DNA of 64,000 nt from JAUZRW01 sp964549915. Its GTDB lineage: Bacteria > Chloroflexota > Anaerolineae > Aggregatilineales > Phototrophicaceae. How positions within the stretch are numbered: the stretch's first letter is position 1; the number at the start of each line of letters is the position of its first letter. The stretch covers positions 4,341 through 68,340 of the forward strand of contig CAZJWX010000015.1 in NCBI GenBank assembly GCA_964549915.1. Direction: 5' to 3'. Below the pieces are notes generated by a model, which did not search any database, had not been told where the DNA came from, and saw only the letters and a list, made by a program, of their open reading frames with translations. This document shows positions 61,676-64,000 of the stretch, piece after piece. Both the position numbers and the translations under genes were made by a program.

Positions 61676-62236
61676 GTGTCCGAAGATATGAACACTGAAC
61701 AGCCCAAAAGCGGACAACCCTCCGATGCGCAAAACAAAAACGAGGAAGCCCCGGCTCAATCGCAGAGGCCAGAGACTGAGCAGGTTTCCTACGATGATGA
61801 ACCCCAGAGCCGCCCTCGCCAGACGGAAATGCTGAGCCAGCCAGAGGGCTTGATGCCCATGCCCGACCGCGCCCCACAGCCGGGGACGGCGATGCTCGAA
61901 GCCGGTTGGCGGCTGATCTTTCGCATTGGCGACCAGAAGCAGTCACTGACGATCCAGGATCGCATCTTGATCGGGCGGGCGCTGGAAAATGACGACAATA
62001 ACGAGATCGACTTCGACCTGACCCCCTTTGGAGCCTATCATTTCGGTGTATCGCGCCAGCACGCCGCCATGACGCTCAAAGACGGCTACCTCTATATGGA
62101 AGACCTGGGTAGCACCAACGGCACGCGCATCAACGGCTTCCAGTTGACGGCGCATCAGAAATACCGTTTGCGCGATGGCGACGAGATCGAATTCGCACGC
62201 CTGCGCACCAGCATCCGCTTCCGCAGCCCTTCCTGA
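61676..62236 (+). CDS. FHA-domain protein, 186 aa
   Basis: A disordered, Gln/Pro-rich N-terminus (1-85) is followed by an FHA domain (about 88-183): ILIGRALE (strand with the GR pair), VSRQHAAM (conserved S-x-x-H), DLGSTNGTRING and LRDGDEIEFA. FHA domains read phosphothreonine, so the kinase at 40978-42939 is a possible source of ligand. GTG at 61676 or ATG at 61688 are the plausible starts; neither has a strong ribosome site. The yjjX-like gene follows by 7 bases, probably one operon. Confidence 0.9.
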   Translation: MSEDMNTEQPKSGQPSDAQNKNEEAPAQSQRPETEQVSYDDEPQSRPRQTEMLSQPEGLMPMPDRAPQPGTAMLEAGWRLIFRIGDQKQSLTIQDRILIGRALENDDNNEIDFDLTPFGAYHFGVSRQHAAMTLKDGYLYMEDLGSTNGTRINGFQLTAHQKYRLRDGDEIEFARLRTSIRFRSPS

Positions 62237-62242
62237 GCAGGC

Positions 62243-62779
62243 ATGAGCCAACGAGTCGTCGTCGCCTCACAGAACCCCGTCAAAATTGCGGCGGCTCGCC
62301 TGGGGTTCGAGCGCATGTTCCCCCAGGAGTCCTTCATATTCGAAGGGTGCGCGGCGCAGTCAGGTGTTCGCGCCCAACCCATGACTCACGAAGAGACCGC
62401 GCTGGGTGCGCTGAACCGCGCCCAAAACGCCCTACAGCAAATCCCTGAAGTGCAGTACAGCATCGGCATTGAAGGCGGAATCCAGCCCGTGAACACGCGG
62501 TTGGAGGTGTTCGCGCATGTGGTTGTCCTCGCAGATGGGCGGGTTGGCAAGGCGCAGACCGCAGTCTTCACCTTGCCGCAGGAGGTCGCCGAACTGGTGC
62601 GCCAGGGCGTGGAACTGGGCGAAGCCGATGATGTCGTCTTCGGACGGGCGAACAGCAAGCAGCAAAATGGCAGCGTTGGCTTGCTCACCGCTGATGCCAT
62701 CACCCGCACCGAATACTACGTCCAGGCCGTCATCCTGGCTCTGATTCCCTTCAAACAGCCCCACCTCACCTGGGAATGA
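62243..62779 (+). CDS. Inosine/xanthosine triphosphatase (YjjX family), 178 aa
   Basis: House-cleaning nucleotidase removing non-canonical ITP/XTP. VVVASQNPVKIAAARLGFERMF is the family's substrate-phosphate motif, SIGIEGGIQ the metal/base loop, and DDVVFGRANSKQQNGSVGLLT the conserved last block with G-S-V-G-x-L-T. Length matches YjjX. Cytoplasmic. Ribosome site is weak (GAGCAGGC); translation is probably coupled to the FHA gene seven bases before. Confidence 0.93.
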   Translation: MSQRVVVASQNPVKIAAARLGFERMFPQESFIFEGCAAQSGVRAQPMTHEETALGALNRAQNALQQIPEVQYSIGIEGGIQPVNTRLEVFAHVVVLADGRVGKAQTAVFTLPQEVAELVRQGVELGEADDVVFGRANSKQQNGSVGLLTADAITRTEYYVQAVILALIPFKQPHLTWE

Positions 62780-62835
62780 AGCCCGGTGTAGTGAGGTGAC
62801 TCTGCGGGTTTCAACACTCGTTGTGCCGGGCAATC

Positions 62836-62870
62836 AAGAAGTCGAATGTCGAATCCACGTCAGGGGCTTC
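62836..62870 (+). repeat. Partial copy of the dispersed repeat (fragment D)
   Basis: Thirty-five bases match the right third of copy C: AAGAAGTCGAATGTCGAATC then CACGTCAGGGGCTTC against GAGAAGTCGAATGGCAAATC then CACGCCCGTAGCTTC. It overlaps the last two bases of the phosphodiesterase stop. Together with copy C it flanks that gene in the same orientation. Confidence 0.55.
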
Positions 62871-63774
62871 AGCTCCGTCCCAGCACATCCAGCAGCACAT
62901 CAGGAAAGTCCGTGATCATCCCCTGCACGCCTGTTTCCAGCAGGCGTTCCATGTCTTCACGCGAATTGATCGTCCAGGGATGCACTTCGATGTTATGCTG
63001 TGCCGCCGCATCGACGAAACCCCGTGAGACAACCTGAATACCGCCGGATACTTCCGGCACCTGGAACGCGAAGGCGCTCGGTAGGTAGGCACCGGCCAGC
63101 CCGACGGCATTCAGCGCGTAGAACACCGTGATCTCATTTTCCACGCCAGAGGTCGGCACTTCCGGGCAGGACTGGCGAAATTCCTCAATGGTCTCCTGGT
63201 GGAACGAGGCTACCAGCACTTGATCGGTCATCTCATATTCGCGCAGCAGGTCGCAGAAGGGCTGCACAATCGAGGGTTCGCGCTGTTTGATTTCGATATT
63301 CATGCGCATGTCGGGGAAGGCCTCGAAGATTTCTTCGACTGCGGGAATCGTGACTCCCTCACCACGATAGGGGTGCCCTTCAATTGCCTGCGCTTCAGCG
63401 ATGGTGGGCCAATTGTAGCCCGCGTCGAGTTCCTGAATTTCAGCGAAGGTCAGGTCTTGCACGCGCCCACTGCCATCGGTCGTGCGATCCACCGTCTCAT
63501 CGTGAATGGTCACCAGCACACCATCCGCCGTGCTGTGCATATCCATTTCCAGCACATCCGTGCCCAGTTCGACCGCGTGCTCGAAGGCCGCCATCGTATT
63601 GCCGGGGCGCAGCCCATCACCGCCCTGGTGTGCGATCACCAATACATCGACTTCAGCTTCACGCTCGAAGAAAGGGTGTTCTGGCATAGAGGGGGCCGCC
63701 AGCACGAAGAAGACATACACCGCAATGCCAATGATGACCAGCACGGAAAACACTGTGAAGATCCGCCGCCACAT
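62869..63774 (-). CDS. Glycerophosphodiester phosphodiesterase-like membrane protein, 301 aa
   Basis: One N-terminal helix (FTVFSVLVIIGIAVYVFFVL) then a GDPD barrel outside: VIAHQGGDGLRPGNTMAAF, LEMDMHSTADGVLVTIHDETVDRTTDG, MNIEIKQ and HPWTINSREDMERLLETGV. The metal-binding E-x-D and the second catalytic histidine are present, but HRG is HQG and PENT is PGNT, a variant subgroup. Hydrolyses glycerophosphodiesters or related lipids (inference). ATG at 63774 has GGAG seven bases upstream. It is flanked by repeat copies C and D. Confidence 0.92.
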   Translation of the reverse strand: MWRRIFTVFSVLVIIGIAVYVFFVLAAPSMPEHPFFEREAEVDVLVIAHQGGDGLRPGNTMAAFEHAVELGTDVLEMDMHSTADGVLVTIHDETVDRTTDGSGRVQDLTFAEIQELDAGYNWPTIAEAQAIEGHPYRGEGVTIPAVEEIFEAFPDMRMNIEIKQREPSIVQPFCDLLREYEMTDQVLVASFHQETIEEFRQSCPEVPTSGVENEITVFYALNAVGLAGAYLPSAFAFQVPEVSGGIQVVSRGFVDAAAQHNIEVHPWTINSREDMERLLETGVQGMITDFPDVLLDVLGRS

Positions 63775-63784
63775 GTATCTACTC

Positions 63785-63879
63785 CTTATTTGACAAGGTA
63801 TTCTCTTCCAGCCTGTCGTGGCCTCAACACGGGTTGTTTTGTGTGAGAAGTCGAATGGCAAATCCACGCCCGTAGCTTC
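63785..63879 (+). repeat. Dispersed 94-bp intergenic repeat, copy C
   Basis: More diverged than copies A and B (about 20 differences by eye) but collinear end to end: CTTATTTGACAAGG, GCCTGTCGTGG, TTGTTTTGTGTGAGAAGTCG, GGCAAATCCACGCCCG, GCTTC. It starts 10 bases upstream of the phosphodiesterase start codon, so the element would be transcribed in that gene's leader. Confidence 0.8.
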
Positions 63880-64000
63880 TCATGGTTGAGTCCTGCGCCG
63901 AGTGTACCGCAGCCTGCGAGCAGAGGGTATGAATTGATGCCGCGTCTCAGGGCAATCGCCTCAAATTTGTAAGAGTAATTGCAACAAAAAGGTGTCATCA

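Overview
The window looks like a chromosome segment of a Chloroflexota bacterium, probably Anaerolineae-like. This is an inference from high GC, an FMN-riboswitch-controlled RibXY-type importer, secreted or anchored proteins with Thr/Pro-rich TPTPT stalks, one-pass kinase/TIR receptors, and no sign of lipopolysaccharide or outer-membrane genes. There is no rRNA, tRNA, CRISPR array, phage or insertion sequence to settle the taxonomy. Codon use is uniform except in one gene (43997-45559), whose 3' two thirds is AT-rich.

Layout. 1-9.2 kb: 3' end of a large thrombospondin-type-3 calcium-repeat surface protein, an unknown gene, an 8-Cys ferredoxin, a xanthorhodopsin-like proton pump, a Uma2 nuclease gene broken by one amber codon, ilvD, a TPR membrane protein and a single-domain response regulator. 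9.2-17.4 kb: a hypothetical gene, a MaoC hydratase, a complete branched-chain amino acid type ABC importer (binding protein, LivG, LivF, LivH, LivM) and a divergent Lgt. 17.5-23.2 kb: a STAS-like protein, a GAF-PAS histidine kinase with a coupled zinc-ribbon miniprotein, then on the minus strand an FMN riboswitch followed by permease, binding protein and ATPase of a probable riboflavin importer. 23.3-31.9 kb: two glycosyltransferase-like genes, two anchored SdrD-B-like surface proteins (one with LysM), a processive GT2 and a secreted protein made of three copies of one domain.

32-36.9 kb: recF, secreted/lipoprotein genes, a pentapeptide-repeat membrane protein and a uracil-DNA-glycosylase-like protein. 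36.9-45.8 kb: a receptor-like cluster in which a TIR protein, a Ser/Thr kinase and a DUF4062 protein share one plan (cytoplasmic effector domain, one membrane helix, outer domain), mixed with a CAP-domain secreted protein, a secreted SH3-like protein and a DUF4926 miniprotein. 45.8-54.6 kb: housekeeping genes, including a radical SAM/HhH protein, an acyltransferase, a VOC protein, a double-CDGSH Fe-S protein, RNase Y, RecX, a sulfotransferase-like protein and a parvulin lipoprotein. 54.7-64 kb: a tandem pair of anchored proteins sharing one C-terminal domain, a TPR-PPC protein, a rare GT4-FolK fusion, a bactofilin-like membrane protein, an FHA protein, YjjX and a glycerophosphodiesterase.

A dispersed repeat of about 94 bp occurs three times between genes, plus one fragment. 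Several promoters, inverted repeats and terminators can be read directly. The observations most worth following are the GT4-FolK fusion, the co-located TIR/kinase/DUF4062 receptor architectures, the rhodopsin with carotenoid-antenna features, the riboswitch operon, the Uma2 amber mutation and the new repeat family. I saw no fully new multi-gene system that the sequence alone proves.
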